Notes: generated from the letters alone by a model not told the origin. Shown: positions 1-8,989, counted from the stretch's first letter. The stretch is 40,569 bases of DNA from Candidatus Bathyarchaeota archaeon (GCA_026014515.1 JAOZIG010000314.1:1-40569), one strand, 5' to 3'. Translations and numbers: made by a program.

Positions 1-2
1 TT

Positions 3-1109
3 GAACTAGGATACAAGTACGACATGAATGGCGACCCATTGACCAGCGGAGACCAGATGCTGGAACTACTTGTACAAGACATCGTTCTACCAGAAGACTG
101 CGGAGACTACCTCGTCAAAGTAACAAAATACCTTGACGATGAGATACGAGACTTCTACAAGATGGACCCCATCTACAATAAAGACAAACGAGACGACCTC
201 ATAGGAGAAATAGTCCTTGGACTAGCACCTCACACAAGCGCAGCCATAGTAGGACGCCTCATAGGCTGGACAAAGGTAAGAAACTGCTACGCCCACCCAT
301 ACTGGCACGCAGCAAAACGCCGCAACTGTGACGGCGATGAGGATGCTGTTATGATGGTTCTCGATCCACTGCTTAACTTCAGTCGATCATATCTCCCAGA
401 ACAAAGCGGAGGCTTGATGGATGCCCCATTATTCATTATACCGAACCTAAACCCGGGAGAAGTGGACAAAGAAAGCCACAACGTAGACGTAATAGGCAGA
501 TATCCGCCGGAGTTCTACAATATGAGCATGCGGGGAGCCAAACCAAACGAGTTCGGACCCCTTGTAGATACTCTGGGAGGAAGACTGGGCACACCCGCAC
601 AGTACACGGGCGCAAAATACACCCATGAATGCACCAACATCAATCTAGGAAGCCACCATGGAGCCTACAACGAGTTACCGTCCATGCTCGATAAACTAGA
701 GAGCCAGCTAGACCTCACAAAGAAACTGCGCGCAGTGGAGGGAAAGATAGTCGGACTCAAGATTCTCAACAGCCACTTCATGAAAGACATCGTGGGAAAC
801 CTCAGAGCCTTCACGCGGCAAGGATTCAGGTGTACAAAGTGTAACAAAAAGTTCAGGCGACCACCCTTGAAGGGTGTTTGTGATCGCTGTGGTGGACCAA
901 TTCTTCAGACAGTGCATAAAGGAGGCATCGAAAAGTATCTGACCCCTGCAAAAGGTATCATCGAGAAATATGATCTCGGTGAATACTATGTTGACCGTAT
1001 CAGGTTGGTTGAGGAGGAGATTGATTCATTGTTCTGGGAGGAAGAGCCCGTGGAGACGCATAATCAGTTCAACCTCACCGACTTTATGAAGCCGAAAGCC
1101 AAGGATTAG
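3..1109 (+). CDS. polC: DNA polymerase II (PolD) large subunit DP2, C-terminal part (truncated at the window's left edge)
   Basis: The reading frame is open to the window edge (ELGYKYDMNGDPLTSGDQ...). It carries a C-terminal zinc-finger CxxC...CxxC (CTKCNKKFRRPPLKGVCDRCGG) typical of DP2 and a terminal PIP-like motif. Confidence 0.93.
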   Translation, partial: ELGYKYDMNGDPLTSGDQMLELLVQDIVLPEDCGDYLVKVTKYLDDEIRDFYKMDPIYNKDKRDDLIGEIVLGLAPHTSAAIVGRLIGWTKVRNCYAHPYWHAAKRRNCDGDEDAVMMVLDPLLNFSRSYLPEQSGGLMDAPLFIIPNLNPGEVDKESHNVDVIGRYPPEFYNMSMRGAKPNEFGPLVDTLGGRLGTPAQYTGAKYTHECTNINLGSHHGAYNELPSMLDKLESQLDLTKKLRAVEGKIVGLKILNSHFMKDIVGNLRAFTRQGFRCTKCNKKFRRPPLKGVCDRCGGPILQTVHKGGIEKYLTPAKGIIEKYDLGEYYVDRIRLVEEEIDSLFWEEEPVETHNQFNLTDFMKPKAKD

Positions 1110-1157
1110 GTCAAGAAAGCTTATTATTTGACTCCTGAGTAGTCTGTGCGAACAACA

Positions 1158-1331
1158 ATGAGTAAGAGAAAGAAACAACAGGGCACAGGAATGCCACAGA
1201 GTAGCGCTGGTTTGATGAGGTTCTTCCAAGATGAGACCAACGGCGTAAAGATCCCACCAGAGTTTGTAGTTGGAGCAGCAGTATTACTCATTGTTACAGT
1301 TGTAGCAGCGAGGATATTCTTCCCAATCTAA
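1158..1331 (+). CDS. secG: Preprotein translocase subunit Sec61-beta/SecG (archaeal)
   Basis: 57-aa protein MSKRKKQQGTGMPQSSAGLMRFFQDETNGVKIPPEFVVGAAVLLIVTVVAARIFFPI: classic Sec61beta layout with basic N-term, AGLxRFF motif and one C-terminal TM. ATG at 1158 preferred over upstream GTG at 1146. Confidence 0.92.
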   Translation: MSKRKKQQGTGMPQSSAGLMRFFQDETNGVKIPPEFVVGAAVLLIVTVVAARIFFPI

Positions 1332-1380
1332 TAGACTCGAATGGCTCTCTATCCCCTAAATAATAGGAGACTGCCACTCA

Positions 1381-1659
1381 ATGTCAACAAAACCAAACCT
1401 AGTAATCATGGGCAACAAACCGATAATGAACTACGTCGTAGCATGCCTCACATTATTCAATGAAGGCGCTGAGACCGTAAAGATTCGGGCGCGGGGAAAA
1501 CACATCAACAAAGCCGTAGATACTGTTGGACTGCTTCGCAGGGTCTTTTTACCTGGATTAAGGGTGGTTCACGCGGATACTGGTACCGATATTTTAATCC
1601 GAACTGATGGTAATCAGGCGCATGTATCTACAATAGAGATTGTAATTTCTCCCAATTAA
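1381..1659 (+). CDS. albA: DNA/RNA-binding protein Alba
   Basis: MSTKPNLVIMGNKPIMNYVVACLTLFNEGAETVKIRARGKHINKAVDTV..., Alba family signature (NKPxMNYV, IxARGxxIxKAVD). Confidence 0.95.
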   Translation: MSTKPNLVIMGNKPIMNYVVACLTLFNEGAETVKIRARGKHINKAVDTVGLLRRVFLPGLRVVHADTGTDILIRTDGNQAHVSTIEIVISPN

Positions 1660-1707
1660 TCAGTTTTTTAAACCCACGGAGCAACCATTCTGGCGAAGGG
1701 AAACAGG

Positions 1708-3039
1708 ATGACATATCCAAAAATCAAGGTTACACCGCCCGGACCAAAGGCAAAGAAGATTGTCGAGAGGGACGCGGCTGTTATCTCACCGAGCTTCGGC
1801 AGGGCTTACCCGCTTGTAGTCGAGAGCGCAGAGGGAAACATCGTCAAGGATGTTGATGGAAACGAGTTCATCGATATGAACGCGGGTCTCGCTGTCTGTA
1901 GCGTGGGGCATGGTCACCCCAAGCTCAAGAAGGCCATAAAGGATCAGGTAGACAAGTTCATCCACTACAGTTATACCGACTTCTTCTACGATGACTACGT
2001 CGATCTAGGAGAGGAACTCAGTAAGATCATGCCCATTGAGGGCGATAAGAAGATCTTCTATGGTAACAGTGGGGCGGAAGCCATTGAGGCTGCCATGAAG
2101 GTAAGCCGCTGGCACAGTAAACGTCAGGGATACCTAGCATATATTGGCAGTTTCCACGGTAGAACCATGGGCGCGGTAAGCCTTACGGCATCCAAGCCCT
2201 ATCAAAGGCGTAGGTTCAGCCCACTTATCCCCGGTGTTGAACACATCTTCTATCCTTACTGCTACAGGTGTCCATTCAACCTAGAGTGCCCCAGCTGTGG
2301 TTTTGCTTGTGTAGACTATATTGATGATCACTTGTTCCACAAGTATGTCCCACCGGAGGAAGTCTCAATGCTACTAGCCGAGCCCATACAGGGAGAAGGA
2401 GGCTACGTGGTGCCACCAATGGGCTACTTCAAGAGGCTCAAAAAGCTGCTAGACGAGTACGGAATACTCTTCGCGGTAGACGAGGTGCAATCAGGAGTAG
2501 GTAGGACTGGAAAATGGTTCGCCATTGAACACTTCGGAGTCAAACCAGACATAGTAACCACCGCTAAGGGAATCGCGGCGGGTCTCCCATTAGGAGTCAT
2601 GGCAAGTAAGGCAGAGATTCAGGACTGGACTCCTGGAAGTCACGCATCAACATTCGGAGGAAACCCAGTAAGCTGTGCAGCTGCAATGGCGGTACTGGAC
2701 ATCATCAAGACCGATAAACTACTTGAAAACGCCACCGAACAAGGAGGCTACATCAAGAAGCGTCTTGAGGAGATGATGGAGACTCACCGGATGATTGGTG
2801 ATGTGCGTGGAATCGGTTTGATGGTCGGCGTTGAGATCGTTAAGGACAAAGACTCCAAAGAGGTTGCTCCAAAGGCAACAGAGGAAATTATGATGGAGTG
2901 CTTCAGAAACGGGCTCGCCATCGTAAACTGTGGAGTCAACGTCATCAGATGGATGCCTCCGCTAACCATAACACGAGACCTAGTAGAGCCAAGCCTTGAG
3001 ATATTCGAGAAGGCTCTTAGTAAGGTAGAGGCAGCCTAG
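1708..3039 (+). CDS. Class-III PLP aminotransferase (4-aminobutyrate/acetylornithine aminotransferase family)
   Basis: 443 aa; NSGAEAIEAAMK, SFHGRTMGAVSLT, EPIQGEGGYVVPP, DEVQSGVGRTGKWFA, TTAKGIAAGLPLG motifs. Confidence 0.93.
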   Translation: MTYPKIKVTPPGPKAKKIVERDAAVISPSFGRAYPLVVESAEGNIVKDVDGNEFIDMNAGLAVCSVGHGHPKLKKAIKDQVDKFIHYSYTDFFYDDYVDLGEELSKIMPIEGDKKIFYGNSGAEAIEAAMKVSRWHSKRQGYLAYIGSFHGRTMGAVSLTASKPYQRRRFSPLIPGVEHIFYPYCYRCPFNLECPSCGFACVDYIDDHLFHKYVPPEEVSMLLAEPIQGEGGYVVPPMGYFKRLKKLLDEYGILFAVDEVQSGVGRTGKWFAIEHFGVKPDIVTTAKGIAAGLPLGVMASKAEIQDWTPGSHASTFGGNPVSCAAAMAVLDIIKTDKLLENATEQGGYIKKRLEEMMETHRMIGDVRGIGLMVGVEIVKDKDSKEVAPKATEEIMMECFRNGLAIVNCGVNVIRWMPPLTITRDLVEPSLEIFEKALSKVEAA

Positions 3040-3052
3040 CCTCACCCCAGTT

Positions 3053-4564
3053 TTATTCTTTTGTAACAACTATTTTTGTGAAAGCGCCGCTGCTTACCTG
3101 TATTATTCCATCATAAGGCTCACGGACGTTCATGTATTCTAGTTGAACCTCAGCACCAGCAGTCAAATCCATGGCTGCCTCAGCGTGCTCACGCCATAGG
3201 CTGACACGGGCTTCCCCTGTTCCATCATCTATCCTGAAGTTTGTGACCGATGCTGGGCCTCTAGAGGTATCAATGTCACGTTGTACCGGGTCATCAAGTA
3301 GCTGTCCACGGATGGTGACGTTGTGCTGGCCCTCGCGGAGATCAATTATCTCGGTTATCTTGCGCTCGATCTCGGGTATCTCCATCTCGAAATCCTCTGG
3401 ATCGATATGTACGCGTCCGTTTCGCCCAACATTTAGCTCAACACCGCCGCCGAACCCGGACCTTGTATAACCATTCTCTACCACAATCATGGCACCGTTC
3501 TCGATCTCAGTCGCCTTATCAGCGTCATCATCCCAGAGACTGAGCCTTACGGTACCAGTATCGTCTTCCAGTAATACACTAACAACTTTTCCCTCAGTAC
3601 CATCTCTGCGTACAAACTCGCGTTCATCGCCTATCTGTGAGGCTATCGCTGCAACGTTCACGCTGCCCATGCTCTCGCTGAGGCTGCCTATTTTGGTCCA
3701 GTATGGTACAGGTTCATCGGGTTTCACGCCCTTCTCAACGATCTTTATAGCGGTATCCCATCCCACATGAACCTCGGGGTTTCCCTGATTACTGGTCCTC
3801 ACGTTCCCCGCGATTACCTGAATCTTAGTTCCCTTGGGCAAATCACCATACTCGTCCACGTTATCATCCCAGAGAACAAGATTGATGCGCGCACCACCCT
3901 CCTCAAGAACAAGCCTACCTACCTTACCCTCAGAACCATCCTGACGCTGGAAAGTGGAAGGTGGGAAACTATCCATAACAACGCCTTCAAGGTTAACAGC
4001 GCCCTCTGCATGTACATCCGCCGGTGTCAAGAAGAAGTTCTCAAGCTTGGGATAGTCTTCTTCTACTGCGTCCATGGGCTCCATGAAGAGTTGTCCACGG
4101 TTTCCTATGTTGATCTCGATGTTTCCTCTACGCTCCCTGCTGTATCCGTGGAGTATCCGGACTATCTTACCGGGCTTGAGCTTTGATGCCTCAACGTGAT
4201 CCGCCTTATCATCCCAGAAGACCACTACCACAGAGCCCGTCTTATCACCGATAATCAGTCTAAGAACCTTACCCTTACGATTGTTATCACGGTCAAAAGA
4301 CCGGCTAGGGAAGATGTGTATAACACGCCCAGTCAGGCTCACATCACTGAGCCCCGCAGTCAAGTCAGCGATCTTAAGCTTCGCCTCGATACGCTCCCCT
4401 GCGCCATTTATGCCCAGATTACTGGAAACTAGGTGCGCTGCGGCTTCCTCTGTAAGTAAGCCCGCTGCTTTTGCTCTTTCTTGTTCGATGAGTTCTCTTA
4501 CCGCTTCCTCTGTAAGATTCGGCTTCAATGCAAGTATTCGTTTGATGATGTCTTCCGTGGACAT
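3053..4564 (-). CDS. Replication protein A-like ssDNA-binding protein with repeated OB folds
   Basis: 503 aa with about four repeated OB-fold units (e.g. LTGRVIHIFPSRSFDRDNNRKGKVLRLIIGDKTGSVVVVFWDDKAD; EFVRRDGTEGKVVSVLLEDDTGTVRLSLWDDDAD), characteristic of archaeal RPA. Confidence 0.92.
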   Translation of the reverse strand: MSTEDIIKRILALKPNLTEEAVRELIEQERAKAAGLLTEEAAAHLVSSNLGINGAGERIEAKLKIADLTAGLSDVSLTGRVIHIFPSRSFDRDNNRKGKVLRLIIGDKTGSVVVVFWDDKADHVEASKLKPGKIVRILHGYSRERRGNIEINIGNRGQLFMEPMDAVEEDYPKLENFFLTPADVHAEGAVNLEGVVMDSFPPSTFQRQDGSEGKVGRLVLEEGGARINLVLWDDNVDEYGDLPKGTKIQVIAGNVRTSNQGNPEVHVGWDTAIKIVEKGVKPDEPVPYWTKIGSLSESMGSVNVAAIASQIGDEREFVRRDGTEGKVVSVLLEDDTGTVRLSLWDDDADKATEIENGAMIVVENGYTRSGFGGGVELNVGRNGRVHIDPEDFEMEIPEIERKITEIIDLREGQHNVTIRGQLLDDPVQRDIDTSRGPASVTNFRIDDGTGEARVSLWREHAEAAMDLTAGAEVQLEYMNVREPYDGIIQVSSGAFTKIVVTKE

Positions 4565-4610
4565 AAACGTCAGAATAATCTCATACTAGCGGCATATAAG
4601 AAATTACATC

Positions 4611-4676
4611 ACAACAAGTAACACAAATTCACACGAGAAAATTTTTTCCCGAAAGTACCCACCAGCAGACACCAAA
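4611..4676 (+). repeat. Dispersed ~70-bp intergenic repeat, copy A
   Basis: acaacaagtaacacaaattcacacgagaaaattttttcccgaaagtacccaccagcagacaccaaa; matches copies B and C. Confidence 0.9.
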
Positions 4677-4680
4677 TGAG

Positions 4681-4800
4681 CTACTTCTCTGCTTTCTTAG
4701 CCTCAGTCGCATACATATAATAAAACGCCAAAACAAGAGCAGTAACCGACAACAAGATAATCGCGCCTTCAGCGAAATCAAAAAGCACTGGAATCGTCAT
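4681..4800 (-). CDS. Predicted 39-aa single-pass membrane microprotein
   Basis: Reverse-strand ORF ATG(4800)...TAG(4681): MTIPVLFDFAEGAIILLSVTALVLAFYYMYATEAKKAEK. One hydrophobic segment and a Lys-rich tail. Co-oriented with flanking genes in an otherwise empty gap; below the 60-aa ORF-track cutoff. Confidence 0.6.
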   Translation of the reverse strand: MTIPVLFDFAEGAIILLSVTALVLAFYYMYATEAKKAEK

Positions 4801-4838
4801 ACGCATATGAAAACCACAGTCCCTATTTATGTACTACT

Positions 4839-5258
4839 CTAATCAGCCACACTATACGCCTTCCAGATACCTAGAAGAGTATCATATGCTTCATCATCCT
4901 CTTCAATAGTATCATAGTGATTCAGCGCCTCAGCAAGTTTCTGAGCCAACAAGTGATAACAATACGCCTTCTCATTATCCAAGACCCTGAAATAGAAATC
5001 ACTACAACTACAATACCCAGCATTACTGTAAATCAGATACTCAGCATGCTGACCAATAGCCACCCAGAGAGTCCTACCACTAGGCTTGAAAACATACTTC
5101 TTAACACGGTTCTCAGTCACAAGCCTCCAAGCCTTATCAAACCGGTCACCAAAAAGCTGCCTAAGCCTCTGCCAATTCTGCCTAGAAATCTCCCGCGAAA
5201 TACGCAGATCCCTGAGAATCTGCTCCAAAGACAGATGCTCATGCAGCGAGGCAGCCAT
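4839..5258 (-). CDS. SWIM zinc-finger protein
   Basis: 139 aa containing the SWIM CxCx(n)CxH motif: GYCSCSDFYFRVLDNEKAYCYHLLAQKLAEAL. Confidence 0.85.
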   Translation of the reverse strand: MAASLHEHLSLEQILRDLRISREISRQNWQRLRQLFGDRFDKAWRLVTENRVKKYVFKPSGRTLWVAIGQHAEYLIYSNAGYCSCSDFYFRVLDNEKAYCYHLLAQKLAEALNHYDTIEEDDEAYDTLLGIWKAYSVAD

Positions 5259-5282
5259 AACAGAATAAACGATTACACTGTT

Positions 5283-6098
5283 TTAAGCATCATCAATCAC
5301 AGCCCCATGACCCCAAGCACCATAATACCCACAAGTCTCAGCAGCCGACTCAGCGGCGAGCCTCATAGCCTCAGGTAGCTCAGTGCCCCGCCGGGTTTCA
5401 TAGAGAATCCGCGCAATGAAGCTGTCACCAGCGCCGAGAGTATCAACTATACGGGCCTCAATGATACCTTGTGAGTATACCCGATCTCCATCGTAAGCCA
5501 CAGAACCCCGCTCTCCCCGGGTAACCACAACGAGCCCATGATTAACCCCATGAATCCACTTGATGAGTCTCTCAAGCTCAACATCACCAAGATGAGGAGC
5601 ACTAAGAAAAGCAGCATCAACATGGGGAAGAGCATCCTCAAGATACTTCTGAGTCCAGTTAGAGCTAAAATCATAACTCAGAAGCTTTGAAGCCCGGCCT
5701 AAATCAGTCAAATATGGTTCTATGAAGCTATAGATACTAGTATGAACAACATCAAACCCTGAGACATACTCATAGTCAGCTGCCTCTAGTTTGATAAGCT
5801 TCCTTGCACCAGGAATTGAACCCATGAACTGTCTGTCACCGTCCCGTAGCTCAATATCGCAGCGCCCAGTAGGATGATCAACCACTCTACAACGCGAAAC
5901 ATCAACATCCTCAACACGCAGAGCCTCCAATAGAAGCGTTCCTCGTCTATCATTACCCACCCAGCCAAGATACGCTGCTTTACCACCATGACGCCGATAG
6001 AAAACTGGAACATTAACCGCGTTACCACCAGGATACATGGTGTTTTGATCAAGATATCTATCGAATGTGTTATCACCGACGCCCAGGAGTGAAGCCAT
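5283..6098 (-). CDS. PfkB-family carbohydrate kinase (fructoselysine-kinase FrlD-like)
   Basis: GDNTFDRYLDQNTMYPGGNAVNVPVFYRRHGG and DTLGAGDSFIARIL (PfkB signature 2). Confidence 0.9.
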   Translation of the reverse strand: MASLLGVGDNTFDRYLDQNTMYPGGNAVNVPVFYRRHGGKAAYLGWVGNDRRGTLLLEALRVEDVDVSRCRVVDHPTGRCDIELRDGDRQFMGSIPGARKLIKLEAADYEYVSGFDVVHTSIYSFIEPYLTDLGRASKLLSYDFSSNWTQKYLEDALPHVDAAFLSAPHLGDVELERLIKWIHGVNHGLVVVTRGERGSVAYDGDRVYSQGIIEARIVDTLGAGDSFIARILYETRRGTELPEAMRLAAESAAETCGYYGAWGHGAVIDDA

Positions 6099-6160
6099 AC
6101 ACAGATATCCACTTGTATATATTTCACCTATACCCTAATGGGATAACCGAGGAACAAGGT

Positions 6161-7012
6161 TTGATCAAATTACTCACTCCACGCCCAGCACTCATGGTAG
6201 AGTCAGGTGAACGAGTAATGCTAGCAGCCGACCTACACCTCGGACTAGAATATGAACTCGCAAAACAAGGCATCAACATACCCTACCAGTGGAACAGGAT
6301 ACTGGACGAACTCATGTTCCTCCTCGAAGAATACCGCCCAGACCGACTGATACTCCTCGGAGACGTCAAACATGGGGTACCATCAACAAGCTTTCAAGAG
6401 AAACGCGAGATACCCTTGTTTTTTGAGACATTGCTAGAGGCAGTGGATAACATTGATGTCACTCGCGGAAACCATGACGCAAATATCCAAAAATATCTCC
6501 CAGAGCAAGTGACCCTCCACACATCAAAGGGAGTCATGTTTGGAGACGAGTTTAAGGTAGCAGCCATGCATGGACATGCGTGGCCAAAACCAGAGATAAT
6601 GACGGCTGACGCGGTTATTATGGCTCATAACCACCCCACAGTGATGCTGAGCACACCGATTGGTATCAGGATCACCCAGCCCGCATGGATAAGAGGCACC
6701 CTTAACCCAGAGTCCCTCGCAAGGGCATTTCTCGTACAGGACAATGTGAAGCTGGAGCCGGAAGAGGAGCCATTGAATGCATTCTATGAGGAGTATGGTT
6801 TCGAGGAAGGCACACCAGAGCTTATCGTAATGCCCATGTTCAATGATTTGCTAGGTGGTTTACCTGTAAACTCTGAGTCTCCTGAGAGTCTTTTAGGTCC
6901 CTTGTTCAGAGGGGGTGTGGTGGATATGGATAACTTTGATGCATATCTTCTTGATGGTAGTTATCTTGGAAAAGTTGGATTCCTCAGGAAACGTCTCGAA
7001 GGCAGTCTGTAG
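6161..7012 (+). CDS. Metallophosphoesterase, COG1407 (archaeal ICC-like) family
   Basis: AADLHLGLEYELAKQGINIPYQW, LLGDVKHGVPS, VTRGNHD, MHGHAWPKPE, MAHNHPTV motifs. The ORF track starts at 6065, but the N-terminal part overlaps divergent PfkB; TTG 6161 (LIKLLTPRPALMVESGERVMLAADLHLG) is a more plausible start. Confidence 0.85.
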   Translation: MIKLLTPRPALMVESGERVMLAADLHLGLEYELAKQGINIPYQWNRILDELMFLLEEYRPDRLILLGDVKHGVPSTSFQEKREIPLFFETLLEAVDNIDVTRGNHDANIQKYLPEQVTLHTSKGVMFGDEFKVAAMHGHAWPKPEIMTADAVIMAHNHPTVMLSTPIGIRITQPAWIRGTLNPESLARAFLVQDNVKLEPEEEPLNAFYEEYGFEEGTPELIVMPMFNDLLGGLPVNSESPESLLGPLFRGGVVDMDNFDAYLLDGSYLGKVGFLRKRLEGSL

Positions 7013-7192
7013 GTGTTAACTACATACAAGTGGTTATACTCTTACCAATCCTCTCTGTTTCTGTAACCCAGTTAATGGGAGACGCCATTGAGCCCGAAAG
7101 GGCTTCCTTCCCAAGCATATTCACGTATAGAGATTCAAGTTCATCAAAACGTTCTCTTTTTTAGGTGCAATACCGAGGATCAATTGATAAAG

Positions 7193-7570
7193 ATGGCAAA
7201 ATCAATTTGTGAAAAAATCCAGTCAGCAGACTGGAAAAACGAGAAACACGTACCAGTAATCGATGCCCCAGACACAGTGAAAGCGGATGAGATGGTAAAA
7301 GTAGTTGTACAGGTAGGCAAGGAGATCGCTCACCCCAACACGGTTGAGCATCATATCAGTTGGATACAGGTCTACTTCACACCAGACGAGGGTAAATTCA
7401 CCTATGATCTAGGAAAATTCACTTTCGAAAGCCATGGAGAGGGTCCAGTAAGCACTCACAGTGCTGCTGCGTTCCACTTCAAGACAAACAAATCAGGTAC
7501 ATTGAACGCTGTAAGCTACTGTAACATACACGGCCTCTGGGAAAACAGTAAGGCTGTCAAGGTAGAGTAA
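7193..7570 (+). CDS. Class-II superoxide reductase (neelaredoxin/desulfoferrodoxin-like)
   Basis: MAKSICEKIQSADWKNEKHVPVIDAPDTVKADEMVKVVVQVGKEIAHPNTVEHHISWIQVYF...AVSYCNIHGLWENSKAVKVE: iron-centre ligands (EKHVP, HPNTxEHHI, CNxHGLW). Upstream ORF extension (7088) lacks family similarity. Confidence 0.93.
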   Translation: MAKSICEKIQSADWKNEKHVPVIDAPDTVKADEMVKVVVQVGKEIAHPNTVEHHISWIQVYFTPDEGKFTYDLGKFTFESHGEGPVSTHSAAAFHFKTNKSGTLNAVSYCNIHGLWENSKAVKVE

Positions 7571-7614
7571 GTCTCTACAACCATTTTTTCATCAATTTCT
7601 AGTATTCGGGTTAG

Positions 7615-7691
7615 TGGTGGGACCGCCCGGATTCGAACCGGGGATCTCGCGGACCCGAACCGCGAATCGTACCAAGCTTGACCACGGTCCC
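7615..7691 (-). tRNA. tRNA-Pro(CGG)
   Basis: Reverse complement GGGACCG...CGGTCCC acceptor stem, TTCGAATC T-loop, anticodon arm CGCGG-TTCGGGT-CCGCG (anticodon CGG), discriminator A and encoded CCA. Confidence 0.95.
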
Positions 7692-7750
7692 AAAGCGTAT
7701 TCCACCGTGGTTCGCTGGTTTAAAAAAGGTTCCTAAAGGGAGAAGATGTG

Positions 7751-8800
7751 TTAGGCTTCGCGTACTGCGTCCTTTACCATCATGTTTAGGACGGTCTCGG
7801 CGATGTCTGCTCCGTATTCAGCTGTTCTGAGTATGCTCTCTACGATCAATCTGAGGGCAGGTACTTCTTCTGGTGGCGCATGTTTGATGATGAGGTGTAG
7901 CATCTCGGCTTCCATGTTTCGTGTTCTTTGAGCCATATCCAGAACTGCGTCGGCTTCCTTGTAGCTCTCATCAAATACTGCGTCCATAGCGTTCTCGAAT
8001 ATCTCTAACGCGAAATCACTGAGCTTCGTAAGCTCGGCTAGTAGTTCTTGGTCTACGATGCTTAGGGTTAGTTCGAGTCTGTTGTGGGCGATGTTTACGG
8101 CGTGGTCTGCCATACGTTCAACTGATTTTGTGATCAATCTGTATCCTAGGCACTCGCGTGGACTCTTCAAGCCACTCTCTTTGAGTATGTGTCCATCTAC
8201 GACTGCGACTTTCAGTAATCGTATTATGTAGAGGTTGAAGCGGTCAACCTCATCATCCATGGCTACTATCTCACGTGCCAGATTCACATCATCTGTGCCA
8301 AGGGCAATAATTGCGTCCCTGTGCATGCTTGCAGCTATAACACTCATACGCCTCAATGCATCCTTAACGCTGAGTTCAGCGTAGCTTAGCAATACCTGTA
8401 ATGTGAGGTCTTGTGGAAGATCAGCGAGTATCTCTGTTCCTACTAGCTTCTTTCTTGTGAAGTCTTTTACACTAAATCGTTGGCTGCTGTCCAGTCTCTG
8501 CTGTGTGCTTCTAAGCTGAATAAGGTTGTACCCCATGAGATATGCTGAGACTACTCTCCGCACAATGCTTTCTGGTGTATCCTCGGGGGTGGGATTGATG
8601 ATTACTTTTCTCTGGGTATCTGTGGTGTCTGCGCCTTCAGGAGTCAGACATAATGTGAGGTCGTCTTTCTGTGTTATTCTGACGACGCTGCCTCTTTGAA
8701 GCCCCATTTGCTCTACCCAAGATTTTGGTAGTGATATTATGAATGTTGAGCCTCCTGTTACCTGTACTTTTCTTAGCTCTTCACCAGGACTTGATGACAA
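7751..8800 (-). CDS. AbrB/SpoVT-domain + PhoU-domain phosphate uptake regulator
   Basis: N-term RKVQVTGGSTFIISLPKSWVEQMGLQRGSVVRI (AbrB-like swapped hairpin) followed by PhoU helical repeats (ERMADHAVNIAHNRLEL, RTAEYGADIAETVL). Confidence 0.92.
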   Translation of the reverse strand: MSSSPGEELRKVQVTGGSTFIISLPKSWVEQMGLQRGSVVRITQKDDLTLCLTPEGADTTDTQRKVIINPTPEDTPESIVRRVVSAYLMGYNLIQLRSTQQRLDSSQRFSVKDFTRKKLVGTEILADLPQDLTLQVLLSYAELSVKDALRRMSVIAASMHRDAIIALGTDDVNLAREIVAMDDEVDRFNLYIIRLLKVAVVDGHILKESGLKSPRECLGYRLITKSVERMADHAVNIAHNRLELTLSIVDQELLAELTKLSDFALEIFENAMDAVFDESYKEADAVLDMAQRTRNMEAEMLHLIIKHAPPEEVPALRLIVESILRTAEYGADIAETVLNMMVKDAVREA

Positions 8801-8989
8801 TGTAAATTACCTGCTCCCCATAGTCCGTTAGATGTAAATATATTTATCGTAAAAATATTAGAAAAAAGCCGTGTTTCTATATATTATATAGTATTATTGT
8901 GTTTATATATGTTTTAATATCTTCTGTATATTATATAAGAAATCTATTTATTAAGTAACCCGCCCATAGGCGCCTTAGAGGAAAAAACA

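Noticed and set aside
3171-4432. Several plus-strand ORFs (99, 93, 139, 78 aa) opposite RPA
   Set aside because: Overlapping fragments opposite a long, motif-supported RPA gene; repeated OB folds create repeated shadow ORFs.
7088-7192. N-terminal extension of the SOR ORF (MSPKGLPSQAYSRIEIQVHQNVLFFRCNTEDQLIK)
   Set aside because: No similarity to SOR; overlaps a structured element; the family begins at MAKSICEKIQ.
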